From assembly GCF_902502825.2 (NCBI RefSeq), contig NZ_LR723670.1, forward strand, positions 1,240,001-1,304,000: a stretch of DNA of 64,000 nucleotides. Reading direction: 5' to 3'. Shown in pieces: positions 53,889 through 63,706 of the stretch (positions are counted from its first letter, which is position 1; each line of letters opens with the position of its first letter). The notes beneath the pieces are model-generated. The model did not search any database. It had not been told where the DNA came from and saw nothing but the letters and a program-made list of their open reading frames with translations. A program made the translations under genes and the position numbers. The DNA is from Pseudorhizobium flavum. Its GTDB lineage: Bacteria; Pseudomonadota; Alphaproteobacteria; Rhizobiales; Rhizobiaceae.

Positions 53889-54716
53889 CTAGAGCGCGTT
53901 GGCGAGGGTAACGAATTCCTCGACAGACAGAGTTTCTGCTCTGCGGACCGGGTCGATGCCCGCCTTCGACAAAAGCGCCTCGCCACCCAGCGCCTTCAGG
54001 CTCTGGCGCAGCATCTTGCGCCTCTGTCCGAAGGCCGCCTGCGTCACCGTTTCCAGCTTCTTGACGTCGCAGGGCAGGGGCGCCTGCCGCGGCGTCAGAT
54101 GCACGACACTTGACGTAACCTTGGGCGGCGGCGTGAACGCCTGCGGCGGCACGTCGAACACCATCCGTGCCTCCGTCCGCCAGCCGGCAAGAACGCCGAG
54201 GCGCCCATAATGGTCATCATTTTCCCGCGCGACGATCCGCAGCCCGACTTCCTTCTGGAACATCAGCGTCAGCGAATCCCAAAACGGCGGCCAGGAGCGG
54301 GGGAGAAGCCAGTTGAGCAACAACTGCGTGCCGACATTGTAGGGCAGGTTCGCGATGATCTTGATCGGACCGTCTGCGGCAAGCGCATCGAAGTCGGCCT
54401 TCAGCGCATCTCCCTCAATCACCTCTAAATGTCCCGGATAATGCCCGGCAATCTCCGCAAGGGCTGGCAGGCAGCGGGAATCCCGTTCGATCGCAATCAG
54501 CTTTCTCGCGCCGAGCGACAAGATTGCGCGCGTAAGGCCGCCAGGGCCGGGGCCCACCTCGATCACGGTGGCATCCTCCAGCGGGCCGGCGCTGCGCGCT
54601 ATCTTTTGGGTCAGGTTGAGGTCGAGCAGGAAATTCTGGCCGAGCGCCTTCTTCGCGTCCAGCCCGTGCCGCTGGATGACCTCTCGCAGGGGCGGCAGCC
54701 CGTCCAATGTCGCCAT
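53889..54716 (-). CDS. rsmA: 16S rRNA dimethyladenosine transferase
   Basis: A 275-residue KsgA/RsmA methyltransferase modifying the two adenines at the 3' end of 16S r[14 protein letters not shown] (22-32), SAM loop [10 protein letters not shown], and the catalytic NLPYN are present. The ATG overlaps the pdxA stop (TAATG), coupling translation. Confidence 0.97.
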   Translation of the reverse strand: MATLDGLPPLREVIQRHGLDAKKALGQNFLLDLNLTQKIARSAGPLEDATVIEVGPGPGGLTRAILSLGARKLIAIERDSRCLPALAEIAGHYPGHLEVIEGDALKADFDALAADGPIKIIANLPYNVGTQLLLNWLLPRSWPPFWDSLTLMFQKEVGLRIVARENDDHYGRLGVLAGWRTEARMVFDVPPQAFTPPPKVTSSVVHLTPRQAPLPCDVKKLETVTQAAFGQRRKMLRQSLKALGGEALLSKAGIDPVRRAETLSVEEFVTLANAL

Positions 54717-55738
54717 TATGCTGTGACCTTTGCGGATTTCTCCGCGAGCTCGGCCGCAAGCCTGAGCGCTTCTACCAGACTGCTTTCGCGGGCCACGCCC
54801 TGTCCGGCAATCCCGAAGGCGGTGCCGTGATCGGGGGAGGTGCGAATGAAGGGCAGGCCGAGCGTCACGTTTACCGAAGTGTCAAAGCCGAGAGCCTTGG
54901 CCGGGATGAGCGCCTGATCGTGATACATGCAGACGGCCACGTCGTAGCGGCTGCGGGCCTCGTCGTGGAACATCGTGTCTGCAGGCAGCGGGCCGAAGGC
55001 ATTGATCCCTTCACGGCGCAGGCGCGTGATCGCAGGATGGATGATTTCTGCATCTTCCCTGCCGATCGTACCGTCTTCGCCCGCGTGGGGATTGAGTCCC
55101 GCGATCGCGAGGCGCGGCTGGCTGATCCCGAAGCGGCTCCTGAGGTCCCGATCCGCAGTCTGGCAGGTCTCGACAATCAGGTCCTCCGTCAGGACCGCCG
55201 GCACATCCTTAAGCGGGATATGGATCGTGACGGGGATTGCCCTGAGCTTAGGGCCGGCAAGCATCATCACCGGCGTCACCTTCTCTCCCGTCGCGCGGTA
55301 GGCAAGTTCGGCGAGGAACTCAGTGTGCCCCGGAAATCCGAAGCCCGAGGCATAGAGGACTGACTTGGCGATCGGGTTGGTGACCACTGCGGCCACTGTA
55401 CCTTCGAGGGCAAATGCAACGGCCTTCTCTATCGCTGCGATGGTCCCGCCTGCCGTCGCGCCATGGAGCTCGCCCGGTGCCACAAGCGCACCCGCAGCGA
55501 CGGGATAGAGTGGCAGGCTTGCTTCGAACGATGCCAGCGCCCCTGCGGCGTCGGTCTCGGAGATTGGAACATCCAGTTCAAGGAGCCGGGCGCGTGCAGA
55601 GAGGACCTCGGGGTCTCCGATGTAGAGGAAGGGTGCCAGCCCATATTCCCGCCGCTTCAGCCAGGCGGCGAGTGCGATATCCGGACCTATGCCGGCTGGA
55701 TCGCCCTGGGTAAGAGCAAGTGGGCGATCAAGTGGCAT
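54716..55738 (-). CDS. pdxA: 4-hydroxythreonine-4-phosphate dehydrogenase
   Basis: A 340-residue vitamin B6 synthesis enzyme. It begins [15 protein letters not shown] and has [11 protein letters not shown], the metal ligands in [10 protein letters not shown] and [13 protein letters not shown], then [16 protein letters not shown] 55738 has GAGG upstream. It lies in the surA-pdxA-rsmA arrangement common in proteobacteria. Confidence 0.96.
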   Translation of the reverse strand: MPLDRPLALTQGDPAGIGPDIALAAWLKRREYGLAPFLYIGDPEVLSARARLLELDVPISETDAAGALASFEASLPLYPVAAGALVAPGELHGATAGGTIAAIEKAVAFALEGTVAAVVTNPIAKSVLYASGFGFPGHTEFLAELAYRATGEKVTPVMMLAGPKLRAIPVTIHIPLKDVPAVLTEDLIVETCQTADRDLRSRFGISQPRLAIAGLNPHAGEDGTIGREDAEIIHPAITRLRREGINAFGPLPADTMFHDEARSRYDVAVCMYHDQALIPAKALGFDTSVNVTLGLPFIRTSPDHGTAFGIAGQGVARESSLVEALRLAAELAEKSAKVTA

Positions 55739-55753
55739 GCCGTTCCTCAAAAG

Positions 55754-56689
55754 TCAGCGGAGGTCGATCTGCGCCTTGTTGCGCAGTTCCTCGAGGTATT
55801 TCTCCTCGTTCGGGTTCGCGCCGCTCTTCTGCTTGCCAAGATCCTCGGCACGGAAGACCACTTCCGCGGCGAAGTCGTCGGACACCTGCCGCTGGTTGCA
55901 GATCGCAAGGAATTCCACCCCGCGCTCGGTAACCCGCGTGCCAGTCGTTCCACCCGAAGCCTTTTCGATGAGCGGCTTCCATTCCTCCGGCAGTTCCGGA
56001 GCAAGCACGCGTCCGAGGCTGCGGACGGAAACATCGAGCATCGTGGCAGCAAACTGCTTCGACTGTTCGCACCCGGGGAATTTGCCGCGGGACGCCTCTG
56101 CCTCTGCCTTCCGCTTGCCGAGGATGGCATTGCGCTTGGAGTCCGGCACCACGAAGATGACTTGCTGGAGGAAGTACTCGGTGGTAACCGGCTTTTCCTT
56201 GTTTTCCATCATTCGCGTGACGAGTTCCTGCGATGACATCCGGCCCCGGCTGCCGTAGCGGGCATTGACGAGACGCGGCCAGCTCATCTGTACCGCGATG
56301 TATTCCTTGAAGTGCTCGGCGCCCACACCTGCCTGTCCGAGGATTTTCGTCAGTTGCTCGGGAGACAGCTTGTTGCTCGCCGCAAAGCGGGCGAAGGCCT
56401 TGTCGACGTCGTCGGTGCTAACCGACATTCTCACCCGTGCGATCTCTTCCCGTTTCAGGGCTTCTTCGACGAGTTGATCACGTGCGGTCTTGGCATCGCT
56501 CTTCTGTCGCTGGAGCCGCAGGAAGGCGGCGCGACGGCTGACGTCGTTACTGGTGATCGGCAGGCCGTTGACGACGGCGACCACTTCAGTGGCCGCCAAG
56601 GCCTGGTGATGGGCTGGTTCGATCACCACGGCGGCGGCGAGAGCCGCCACGGCGAGGAGAAGCCTGCGTGTTGCATTCATTGCCAACAT
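55754..56689 (-). CDS. SurA-like periplasmic chaperone
   Basis: A 311-residue exported protein. Signal peptide about 1-33 (LLLAVAALAAAVVIEP, then ALAATEVV) and a SurA_N-like helical domain (VVAVVNGLPITSNDVSRRAA). A divergent C-terminal part is present (VTTEYFLQQVIFVVP to ERGVEFLAICNQRQVSD) resembling a parvulin domain. SurA assists outer-membrane protein folding. Position between lptD and pdxA is the classic surA locus. ATG 56689 has AGGA at seven bases; ATG 56680 is an alternative. Confidence 0.88.
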   Translation of the reverse strand: MLAMNATRRLLLAVAALAAAVVIEPAHHQALAATEVVAVVNGLPITSNDVSRRAAFLRLQRQKSDAKTARDQLVEEALKREEIARVRMSVSTDDVDKAFARFAASNKLSPEQLTKILGQAGVGAEHFKEYIAVQMSWPRLVNARYGSRGRMSSQELVTRMMENKEKPVTTEYFLQQVIFVVPDSKRNAILGKRKAEAEASRGKFPGCEQSKQFAATMLDVSVRSLGRVLAPELPEEWKPLIEKASGGTTGTRVTERGVEFLAICNQRQVSDDFAAEVVFRAEDLGKQKSGANPNEEKYLEELRNKAQIDLR

Positions 56690-56798
56690 GATAACGTCCT
56701 TCTGCGCGGCGGCTCCACCCGGCCGGGCGCGCTCCCCTGTCTACCGTATCCGGCACCGGTTGCACAATTCTTGCGGCGAAACAATGACGCCTTGTGTG

Positions 56799-59138
56799 CT
56801 ACTCATTGCTGCCCGAGCCAAGCTGGATGTCGCCAAGGGTACGGAAGGTAATCCGTGCGCTGACCGTCCAGTCGCTCGCGTTGGTGCTGCTGGGGCCTTC
56901 GTCCGCATAGGCAAGAGTAAAGATCGTACACTCGTCAGCATAGGAGAGGCCGACGCCGCGCCGGATGACTTCCTGTTCGTTCAGATCCCAAATCGCAGAA
57001 CCGCTGACAGACCAATTCTCATTGATGCGGAAGCTGCTCGATGACTGGAGAAGGTCCGTGTCCTCGCTCGCCCCATATTCCGGTTGGGCTTCGATCTGGG
57101 TATAGATCAGTGAGCTGCTGAGCCGTGCGGAGGTGTAGGAGACGGATGTATCGGTCCGCTCCAGGTCAAACGAGTCCTGATCGAACCGGGCTCCCGCTTC
57201 AATGGAGACGCCGAAGGGAAGGCTGATCCCGGCCATTCCCACATAGTCCGACCGGTCCGTTTCAAGTCCCGAGTTCGCACCGGCATTGACGAGATCGTCG
57301 GTATCGAACGAGTTCAGGCCGGCAAGGTGATAACTTTGGCCAAATATCCCGTGAAGCCCGACGCCATTGTCGAACGAGCCCGTATAGCGGATACCGACAT
57401 TGGCGCGCGTGCCGCCTTCGATACGGTCGTAGCCCGAGAACTTGTCGCGTTCGAAAAGCGTCGTCGCATCGAAGACGAAGCTCTGAGCGTCCTCGTTCGG
57501 CAGGCCACCGGCCAGCGGCTCGTCTGGTCGCACGAACACCTGAGCGATCGGCTCGATGATGTGGCTGCTGCTGTCGGTGCTGATGAGGAAGGGATAGCGC
57601 GTCTCCAGGCCAGCCGTGACCATGTAGCGGCCATAGGCGCCGGAATCTTCAAGAGCATTGTAGCTATAGGTATTGCCGTCCCACGCCAGGGTCGGCGTGC
57701 CGGAATTGTGCCGCAGAGCATCACCCCTGGCCGCCAGGATGGGCGTCAACAGAAGGCCGCCGGGCGTAGTAAAGGTGCGCTTCCACTCCGCTTCGGTGGA
57801 GAAACGCGTGTAGTTGCCGTCGAGGCCTGGATAGCGGGCAGTCGTTCCCCGGTAGTAGAAATCTTCTTCCCTACGGGAGAGGTTGGTGAAATTGGTGGTA
57901 ATCGACAACTCGCCGCCAGCCACCGCCTCGGGCGCGATGTACTGGTAGTCCAGCGAGGGATAGACGACCGCCTGGCGGCGCTCGAGGAGATTATCGGCAG
58001 CCGTATCTTGAACGTTGAAGTAGAAGGCACGCAGGTCGAAGTGGTTGCGCTTGCCGAAGCCCGTAAGATAGGCTTCGTTGCGGAACACGTCGTCGCTGAC
58101 GCCATCCAGGCTGTAGGTCTTCGAAAAGTTATTGTCGCTCTGGACCATGACGTCCCAGCCGAAGGTCCAGCGCGGATTGATCTCGAAGCGGCCTTCCGAC
58201 GCAGCCATCAACCGCGTCTCGGCATTGTAGTCACTAGACCCCGTATCAAATGCGCCCGGATCGCGTTGATGGATGCCGGCGAAGCGGAACTTGTGCTCAC
58301 CGGTTTCGAACCGGTTGCGGACTTCGCCCTGCAGCAGAACGCCCTGGCCGGTATAGTAGGTCGGGCTCAGCGTTGCGTCCATATGCGGTGCGAACACGTG
58401 ATAATACGGGATCGTCAGTCCAAAGCCGAGCTTGTCATCCAGGCTCATGGTGGGGAACAGGAAGCCCGACTTCCGCTCCACAGTATGGTCGGGCACCTCG
58501 ATGAACGGCAGGAAGCCGATCGGCATGCCGAACAGTTCGAAGCGAGCGTTCTCCAGTCGGACGGTGTGGGTCTGGCCGTTCTGGATGACCCGTTCCGCCT
58601 TCACCTGCCAGAGGGGAGCGCGGCCAGGCTTCTTCGCGCAGGGAAGGCAGGCGGTATATACACCATTGTTAAGGATCATGAGGTCTCCGGGGAGACGCTC
58701 GGCACTTTCCGCAGCAATGCGGGTATTGTCGGTTGTTTCCACACGCAGAGCGTTCAGGAATCCCTCACCGAAGTCATCGGTGATGTCGAGCTCATCCGCG
58801 TAGATCCGGTTGCCATCTGGCTCGATCAGTTCGATGTTGCCCCGTGCTATCACGCGACCGGATTGCTGGTCGTACTCGACCCGTTGCGCCACCATGCGAT
58901 AGCGGTTGTAGTAGATCTGAACGCCGCCGGAGGCGGTGACCTTCTCGACGTCGCGATTGTAGACGAGTTCATTTGCACGCAGGAGCATCTTGGCGTCGTC
59001 ATCCGCAACGCCCGACAGACCCATACTGCTTTCTTGCGCGCGCACAGAGACGGGATGGATGCCATTCATGCAAACAGCAACGCTCGCCAGCAGGACCGCA
59101 AGGCGCCGTCTGATATTTCCGCGGTCGTTTACCGCCAC
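56799..59138 (-). CDS. lptD: LPS-assembly outer-membrane protein LptD, GTG start
   Basis: A 779-residue outer-membrane protein inserting LPS into the outer leaflet with LptE. A signal peptide (RRRLAVLLASVAVCMNGI) precedes an OstA/LptA-like jellyroll (about 40-170: DKVTASGGV-type strands appear as VEKVTASGGVQIYYNRYRM). The large beta-barrel follows and ends ITFRTLGDIQLGSG. The GTG at 59138 follows AGGAGG by seven bases and shares one base with the lptG stop (TAGTG); the frame upstream lies inside lptG. Few Cys are present, so disulfide-based maturation as in E. coli is unlikely. Confidence 0.95.
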   Translation of the reverse strand: MAVNDRGNIRRRLAVLLASVAVCMNGIHPVSVRAQESSMGLSGVADDDAKMLLRANELVYNRDVEKVTASGGVQIYYNRYRMVAQRVEYDQQSGRVIARGNIELIEPDGNRIYADELDITDDFGEGFLNALRVETTDNTRIAAESAERLPGDLMILNNGVYTACLPCAKKPGRAPLWQVKAERVIQNGQTHTVRLENARFELFGMPIGFLPFIEVPDHTVERKSGFLFPTMSLDDKLGFGLTIPYYHVFAPHMDATLSPTYYTGQGVLLQGEVRNRFETGEHKFRFAGIHQRDPGAFDTGSSDYNAETRLMAASEGRFEINPRWTFGWDVMVQSDNNFSKTYSLDGVSDDVFRNEAYLTGFGKRNHFDLRAFYFNVQDTAADNLLERRQAVVYPSLDYQYIAPEAVAGGELSITTNFTNLSRREEDFYYRGTTARYPGLDGNYTRFSTEAEWKRTFTTPGGLLLTPILAARGDALRHNSGTPTLAWDGNTYSYNALEDSGAYGRYMVTAGLETRYPFLISTDSSSHIIEPIAQVFVRPDEPLAGGLPNEDAQSFVFDATTLFERDKFSGYDRIEGGTRANVGIRYTGSFDNGVGLHGIFGQSYHLAGLNSFDTDDLVNAGANSGLETDRSDYVGMAGISLPFGVSIEAGARFDQDSFDLERTDTSVSYTSARLSSSLIYTQIEAQPEYGASEDTDLLQSSSSFRINENWSVSGSAIWDLNEQEVIRRGVGLSYADECTIFTLAYADEGPSSTNASDWTVSARITFRTLGDIQLGSGSNE

Positions 59139-60226
59139 TAGCCATCCTCCTGGTGGAGCAGAATCGTTGCGCCGAGAGCAGTCGCGACGATTACCGGCAC
59201 CCAAACCGCCACGAAAGGGGGGACGGCGCCGCTGCTCCCGAATGCTTTTACGAGAACCGTCACGACATAAAGCACGAAGCCAGAAACGATTCCACCCAGA
59301 ATCACCGAGCGTGATTGTGCGAAGCGACTGAACTTCAAAGAGACTGTGGCAGCGATGAGGGTCATTGCCACGAGCAGCACGGGTAGAGAAAGCAGAGAGT
59401 GGAACTGCGTCTCGAGCGCTTTCGTGGAAAGGCCAAACGAGCGGCTGACTTCGATCTTCCTCAAAAGGTCATAAAATGCAACGGTTTCAGGCTGCGAAAG
59501 GCTTTCTTGCAGATACTCCTGCCTCAGATTGGTATCGAGTCGCGTGCTTTCGATACGGCTTGGAATCTCGCCTGGGCGAATCTCCTCCACATCGGTAAGC
59601 ATCCAGTAACCATCTTCCAATTTGGCTTTCGCCGCATCCTGGCGCAGTGTGACCCGGCCGTTCTCATCAAATTGGAAGATGACGACGTCGATCAGTTCCG
59701 CACCCTCCTCGCGATAGTTCTTGGCGCCGATGATCGTGTCTTGGCCGCCGGAGATCTGCCGGATCCAAGGAAGGAACTCCGATTTTGGGGCCCTGCCGCT
59801 TGCCTCCCGCCAGGAGGTCTCCATCGAAAGCGACTCGCGCTGTCCCCAGGCCGCCAGTGGGTTGACTACCATCACCGCGAATATTCCGATCAGGAGGGCT
59901 CCGACCGCGAAGGGCGTCATGAACTGCCACACCGAGATGCCGGCCGCGCGGGTCACGACCAACTCGTGGCGGCGATTGAGGGCAATGAGCGCGGTCATGC
60001 CCACAAACAGCGTAAGCGTCGGTATGGTCTGCTGGAAGATCAGCGGTGTGCGCATTGCGGTGAAGAGCAGGGCTGCCGGTACTGAGTACCCATCCAGGCC
60101 CGAAAGCCGGCGGCTGGTCTCGCTGAAATCGGCCAGGAAGATGATTCCGCAGACGCCGAGGAAGAACCAGCCTGCTGTCGAAACATACCTTCGGAAGAAG
60201 TATCGCGACAGGGTCGTGGCGATCAT
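59138..60226 (-). CDS. lptG: LPS export ABC transporter permease LptG
   Basis: A 362-residue inner-membrane permease of the LptB2FG complex. N-terminal helices (YFFRRYVSTAGWFFLGVCGI), a periplasmic jellyroll region in the middle and three C-terminal helices match the YjgP/YjgQ family. Its start overlaps the lptF stop (ATGA) and its stop overlaps the lptD start, so lptF-lptG-lptD are translationally coupled. Confidence 0.94.
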   Translation of the reverse strand: MIATTLSRYFFRRYVSTAGWFFLGVCGIIFLADFSETSRRLSGLDGYSVPAALLFTAMRTPLIFQQTIPTLTLFVGMTALIALNRRHELVVTRAAGISVWQFMTPFAVGALLIGIFAVMVVNPLAAWGQRESLSMETSWREASGRAPKSEFLPWIRQISGGQDTIIGAKNYREEGAELIDVVIFQFDENGRVTLRQDAAKAKLEDGYWMLTDVEEIRPGEIPSRIESTRLDTNLRQEYLQESLSQPETVAFYDLLRKIEVSRSFGLSTKALETQFHSLLSLPVLLVAMTLIAATVSLKFSRFAQSRSVILGGIVSGFVLYVVTVLVKAFGSSGAVPPFVAVWVPVIVATALGATILLHQEDG

Positions 60227-61392
60227 TGGCTGCCTCCCATCGACGCCTTCGGCGAGAGCTTTTGCCCCACCCACCGCTGCACCCGGTTCGCAAGACGGTA
60301 CATCACTCGCGGCATTCGTATCGTTCTGCGGGTGGCGAGCAGATAGCTGCAGGTCGCGATCGTGATCGCCGGCAGCATGTAGAGCAGGTAGGTGTTCGCC
60401 TCATCCTGCTTGACGAGGTTCTTGAAAGAGAAGCCCAGCCAACGAAGCCCGAACGCCAGTGCGAGGGCAATGACCATGGGATGCAGCCGAGCCTGCCGGT
60501 GCGAACGAGAATCGCCCGTCACGACCAAGGATAGGAGAGCGAACATGAATGGGAAAAGCCACTCCGTCAGGCGGCCGTGCAATTCGGCGCGATAGCTTCC
60601 GGGGGAGCGTTGCACATGCGGATCTTCGAGGTCGGGGTTGAGAAGGAATCCAAGACTGCGGTCAGCAGAAGTATAGGAGGGCGCTTCAGCTCCAGACATT
60701 GCCGAAAGATCGAAGGCGTAGGAGACGAACTTGATGATCGAAACACGACCTTCCGGCGTCTTCCGATGGACCTCGCCGTCCCGCATGGTGAGCGAGGTGC
60801 CGCTCTCGTCGATGGATCCCTCTCGCGCATAGTAGATGAGGTCGAAGTTCGGGTCCCGCTGGTCCACCACGAACAGTCCGGTCAGGATGCGGCCGGAATG
60901 GCGTTCCGAGATCTGCACGTAAAGCCCATCCTCGATGCTTCGGAAGGTCTTTTCCTCGATGACGGATGAGAGGAGGTCAGCATAAGCCGCTGCCACCATC
61001 TGCCGTGCGGCGACGCGAGAGGGGGGCTCGACGAAATTGGCGACGACGAAACTGAAGATGCTAAGGAACGCGGCGAGCAGGAGAACCGGCCGATAGATGA
61101 TGCTGCGCGAAGAGCCCGCTGCGTCGATAACCGGCAGTTCCGAGTCATTGTTCATCGCTGTCAGCGTCTGCGTGATGCCGATCGCAAGCGCGAAGGGGAC
61201 GACAACGGGCACGATGGTCGGCAGGATATACGTCGCAAGAACGACGAAGGAGCCCATCGACTGACCAGTGTCGGTAACCAGGTTAATTCGTCCGAGCACC
61301 TGTATGGTCCAGATGATCGTCAGCACCGGCAGGAGCGCGACCAGGAACATCTGTAGTATACGACGCAGTATGTAGATTTCGAGAAGCTTCAT
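60223..61392 (-). CDS. lptF: LPS export ABC transporter permease LptF
   Basis: A 389-residue partner permease. The N-terminus KLLEIYILRRILQMFLVALL and the NDSELPVIDAAGSSRS coupling region are typical of LptF; the C-terminal helices are followed by a basic tail. ATG 61392 is used; the codon before is GTG. First gene of the lptFGD-surA-like-pdxA-rsmA run. Confidence 0.94.
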   Translation of the reverse strand: MKLLEIYILRRILQMFLVALLPVLTIIWTIQVLGRINLVTDTGQSMGSFVVLATYILPTIVPVVVPFALAIGITQTLTAMNNDSELPVIDAAGSSRSIIYRPVLLLAAFLSIFSFVVANFVEPPSRVAARQMVAAAYADLLSSVIEEKTFRSIEDGLYVQISERHSGRILTGLFVVDQRDPNFDLIYYAREGSIDESGTSLTMRDGEVHRKTPEGRVSIIKFVSYAFDLSAMSGAEAPSYTSADRSLGFLLNPDLEDPHVQRSPGSYRAELHGRLTEWLFPFMFALLSLVVTGDSRSHRQARLHPMVIALALAFGLRWLGFSFKNLVKQDEANTYLLYMLPAITIATCSYLLATRRTIRMPRVMYRLANRVQRWVGQKLSPKASMGGSQ

Positions 61393-61759
61393 CACGTTCC
61401 GCTGCAGCGATTCGGGCCTCTGGAGCCATCGAACGGCCGGCCTATCTAAGCGATCGCTTCAATCTTTGCGACGGCTTCGGCTCTATAATTTGGCTGGTGA
61501 ATGTGATTTTTTGACGGACTGTGTCATTTCGAAAAGCGTGGTGGCCTTGGCATCGACCACGATCGGCATCAGGAACTTGTCGCCAACCTCCCCCGCTGCT
61601 TCACTCGTTGGAAATGATTCAGCAAGCTTGCCAGTAGAACCTGACTTTCCGAACCGCGTTCAATGATGATGATTCTGCGGGAAATCTCGCATTCAGGTTG
61701 CCATGCTCGACGAAACGAGGATGATCAGCACGAATGTCATGACGAGCTTCGGAGTTAGA
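61393..61759. other. 367-base divergent intergenic region, lptF-pepA
   Basis: This gap holds the promoters of lptF (leftwards) and pepA (rightwards). A TATAAT at 61484-61489 has no acceptable -35 on either side. Open frames inside it have no ribosome binding site or sensible composition. I see no repeat, riboswitch or RNA gene. Confidence 0.6.
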
Positions 61760-63250
61760 ATGTCTGGAAAGTATGAAATCCGTTTCGCAAAGTCAGCTCC
61801 TCTGGAGAAGACGCTGGCGGTGATGCTGCAGGTCGCCGATCAGGGCGCTCCCGCCGGTCTTGCGGAGGCGGACCCGCAAGGGCTATCGGCACGGGCCGCC
61901 GAGATATCTGGGTTCAAGGCCAAGTCGATGGGAACGCTGGAGTTGATCGCGCCGGGAGGATCCACGGCGGATCGGCTGCTGCTTCTCGGCCTCGGGAAAC
62001 CGGAGGCGCTCACGGCGCATGACTGGTTGCGCGCGGGCGGTGCCGCTGCGGCGCAGTTCAAGTCATCGAGCAATGTGGTGGTCTTCCTCGATGCCCCTGG
62101 GCTGGAGGTCTCGGCCCACCAGGCTGCGGATTTTGCGCTGGGTGTGATGCTGCGCGGCTACACTTTCGACGCCTACAAGACGAAGAAGAAGGACGACGAC
62201 GAGAAACTGCCGAAGAAGGTCGCTGTCACCATCGTGACCGTAAGCCACGCCGAGGCGGCGAAACTGCTTGATGACGCCAACGCCGTCGCTGGCGGGGTCC
62301 TGCTCGCTCGGGACCTCGTCAACCTCCCGCCGAATGTGCTGGGACCGGTCGAATTCGCCGAGAAGGCCAGGCAACTGGAAGACCTTGGTGTCGAGGTCGA
62401 GATCCTGACCGAGAAGGACATGGGCAAGCTCAAGATGAATGCGATCCTCGGCGTGGCACAGGGCTCCGCCCGTCCGCCGAGGATCGCCGTCATGCAGTGG
62501 AAGGGCGGAAAGGCCAAGGATGCGCCCATCGCCTTCGTCGGGAAGGGGGTCGTGTTCGACTCGGGCGGCATCTCCATCAAGCCGGGCGCCGGAATGGAGG
62601 AGATGAAGGGCGACATGGGCGGCGCAGCCGCAGTCACCGGCCTCATGCATGCGCTGGCAGCGCGCAAGGCCAAGGTGAATGCCATTGGCATCATCGGGCT
62701 GGTCGAGAACATGCCGGACGGCAATGCACAGCGGCCCGGCGATATTGTGACCTCGATGTCGGGCCAAACCATCGAGATAATTAACACGGATGCGGAGGGG
62801 CGGCTCGTGCTGGCCGATGCGCTCTGGTATTGCAACGACCGCTTCAAGCCGCGTTTCATGATCAATCTCGCGACCCTGACGGGCGCAATCCTGGTGGCGC
62901 TCGGCAACCTGCATGCCGGGCTCTTCTCCAACGACGACGAACTCGCCGCCCGCCTCAGCGCAGCCGGCGAGGCGACGGGCGAGAAGCTCTGGCGCATGCC
63001 GCTCGGCAAGGAATACGACAAGATGATCGACTCCAAGTTTGCGGACATGAAGAATTCGGCCGGGCGTCATGCGGGGGCGATCACGGCGGCACAGTTCCTG
63101 AAGCGTTACGTGGGCGACACGCCCTGGGCGCACCTGGACGTGGCCGGCACGGCGATGAACTCGCCGTCCAGCGAGATTAGCCAGTCATGGGCCTCCGGCT
63201 ATGGTGTGCGCCTTCTCGACAGGCTCGTGCGCGACCATTACGAAACCTGA
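61760..63250 (+). CDS. pepA: Leucyl aminopeptidase (cytosol aminopeptidase)
   Basis: A 496-residue M17 metallopeptidase. Metal and active-site segments are [27 protein letters not shown], and the signature [14 protein letters not shown]. The N-terminal domain is less conserved. ATG 61760 has GGAG at five bases; upstream in-frame ATGs lack this. holC follows three bases later, as in many alphaproteobacteria. Confidence 0.95.
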   Translation: MSGKYEIRFAKSAPLEKTLAVMLQVADQGAPAGLAEADPQGLSARAAEISGFKAKSMGTLELIAPGGSTADRLLLLGLGKPEALTAHDWLRAGGAAAAQFKSSSNVVVFLDAPGLEVSAHQAADFALGVMLRGYTFDAYKTKKKDDDEKLPKKVAVTIVTVSHAEAAKLLDDANAVAGGVLLARDLVNLPPNVLGPVEFAEKARQLEDLGVEVEILTEKDMGKLKMNAILGVAQGSARPPRIAVMQWKGGKAKDAPIAFVGKGVVFDSGGISIKPGAGMEEMKGDMGGAAAVTGLMHALAARKAKVNAIGIIGLVENMPDGNAQRPGDIVTSMSGQTIEIINTDAEGRLVLADALWYCNDRFKPRFMINLATLTGAILVALGNLHAGLFSNDDELAARLSAAGEATGEKLWRMPLGKEYDKMIDSKFADMKNSAGRHAGAITAAQFLKRYVGDTPWAHLDVAGTAMNSPSSEISQSWASGYGVRLLDRLVRDHYET

Positions 63251-63253
63251 GCC

Positions 63254-63703
63254 ATGACCGAGGTCCTGTTCTACCACCTGACGGAATCGAAGCTCGAGGA
63301 TGCGCTGCCGGCGCTCCTCGAGAAGAGTGTCGAGCGCGGCTGGCGGGTGGTGGTGCAGACGCGTGAGGAGCAGCGCCGCGACAGCCTCGACGAACATCTC
63401 TGGACCTACAGGGAAGAGAGCTTCCTGCCCCATGGCACGGATGACGGCGAGCACGCCGCTCGGCAGCCGGTGCTGATTACGACCGGTTCCGGCAACGTCA
63501 ACGACGCCACCGTGCGCTTTGTCGTCGACTCCGCAGAGCCGCCGCCGCTGGATGCCTATGAACGCCTCGTCTTCATGTTCGACGGCTATGACTCAGAGCA
63601 GGTGGAGAATGCCCGCAGCCAATGGAAGCGGCTGAAGGGGGAGGGTCATTTGCTCACCTACTGGCAGCAGTCTCCCGAAGGTCGCTGGGTGAAGAAGGCT
63701 TGA
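63254..63703 (+). CDS. holC: DNA polymerase III chi subunit
   Basis: A 149-residue clamp-loader accessory protein that links the holoenzyme to SSB. It opens EVLFYHLTESKLEDALPALL, with VVVQTREEQRRDSLDEHLWT, SFLPHG and WKRLKGEGHLLTYWQQ, all typical of HolC. Probably cotranscribed with pepA. Confidence 0.95.
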   Translation: MTEVLFYHLTESKLEDALPALLEKSVERGWRVVVQTREEQRRDSLDEHLWTYREESFLPHGTDDGEHAARQPVLITTGSGNVNDATVRFVVDSAEPPPLDAYERLVFMFDGYDSEQVENARSQWKRLKGEGHLLTYWQQSPEGRWVKKA

Positions 63704-63706
63704 GCG

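Noticed and set aside
57327..59141. Long open frame of about 600 codons on the plus strand opposite lptD
   Set aside because: It is antisense to a clear LptD barrel, has no recognisable domains and reflects codon bias of GC-rich DNA. The same applies to long frames opposite dnaB (33551-35128) and radA (28778-30301).
61484..61489. TATAAT as pepA or lptF promoter
   Set aside because: No acceptable -35 hexamer at 16-18 bases on either strand.
61466..61666. 66-codon open frame in the lptF-pepA gap
   Set aside because: No ribosome binding site, unremarkable composition and no relation to known proteins.
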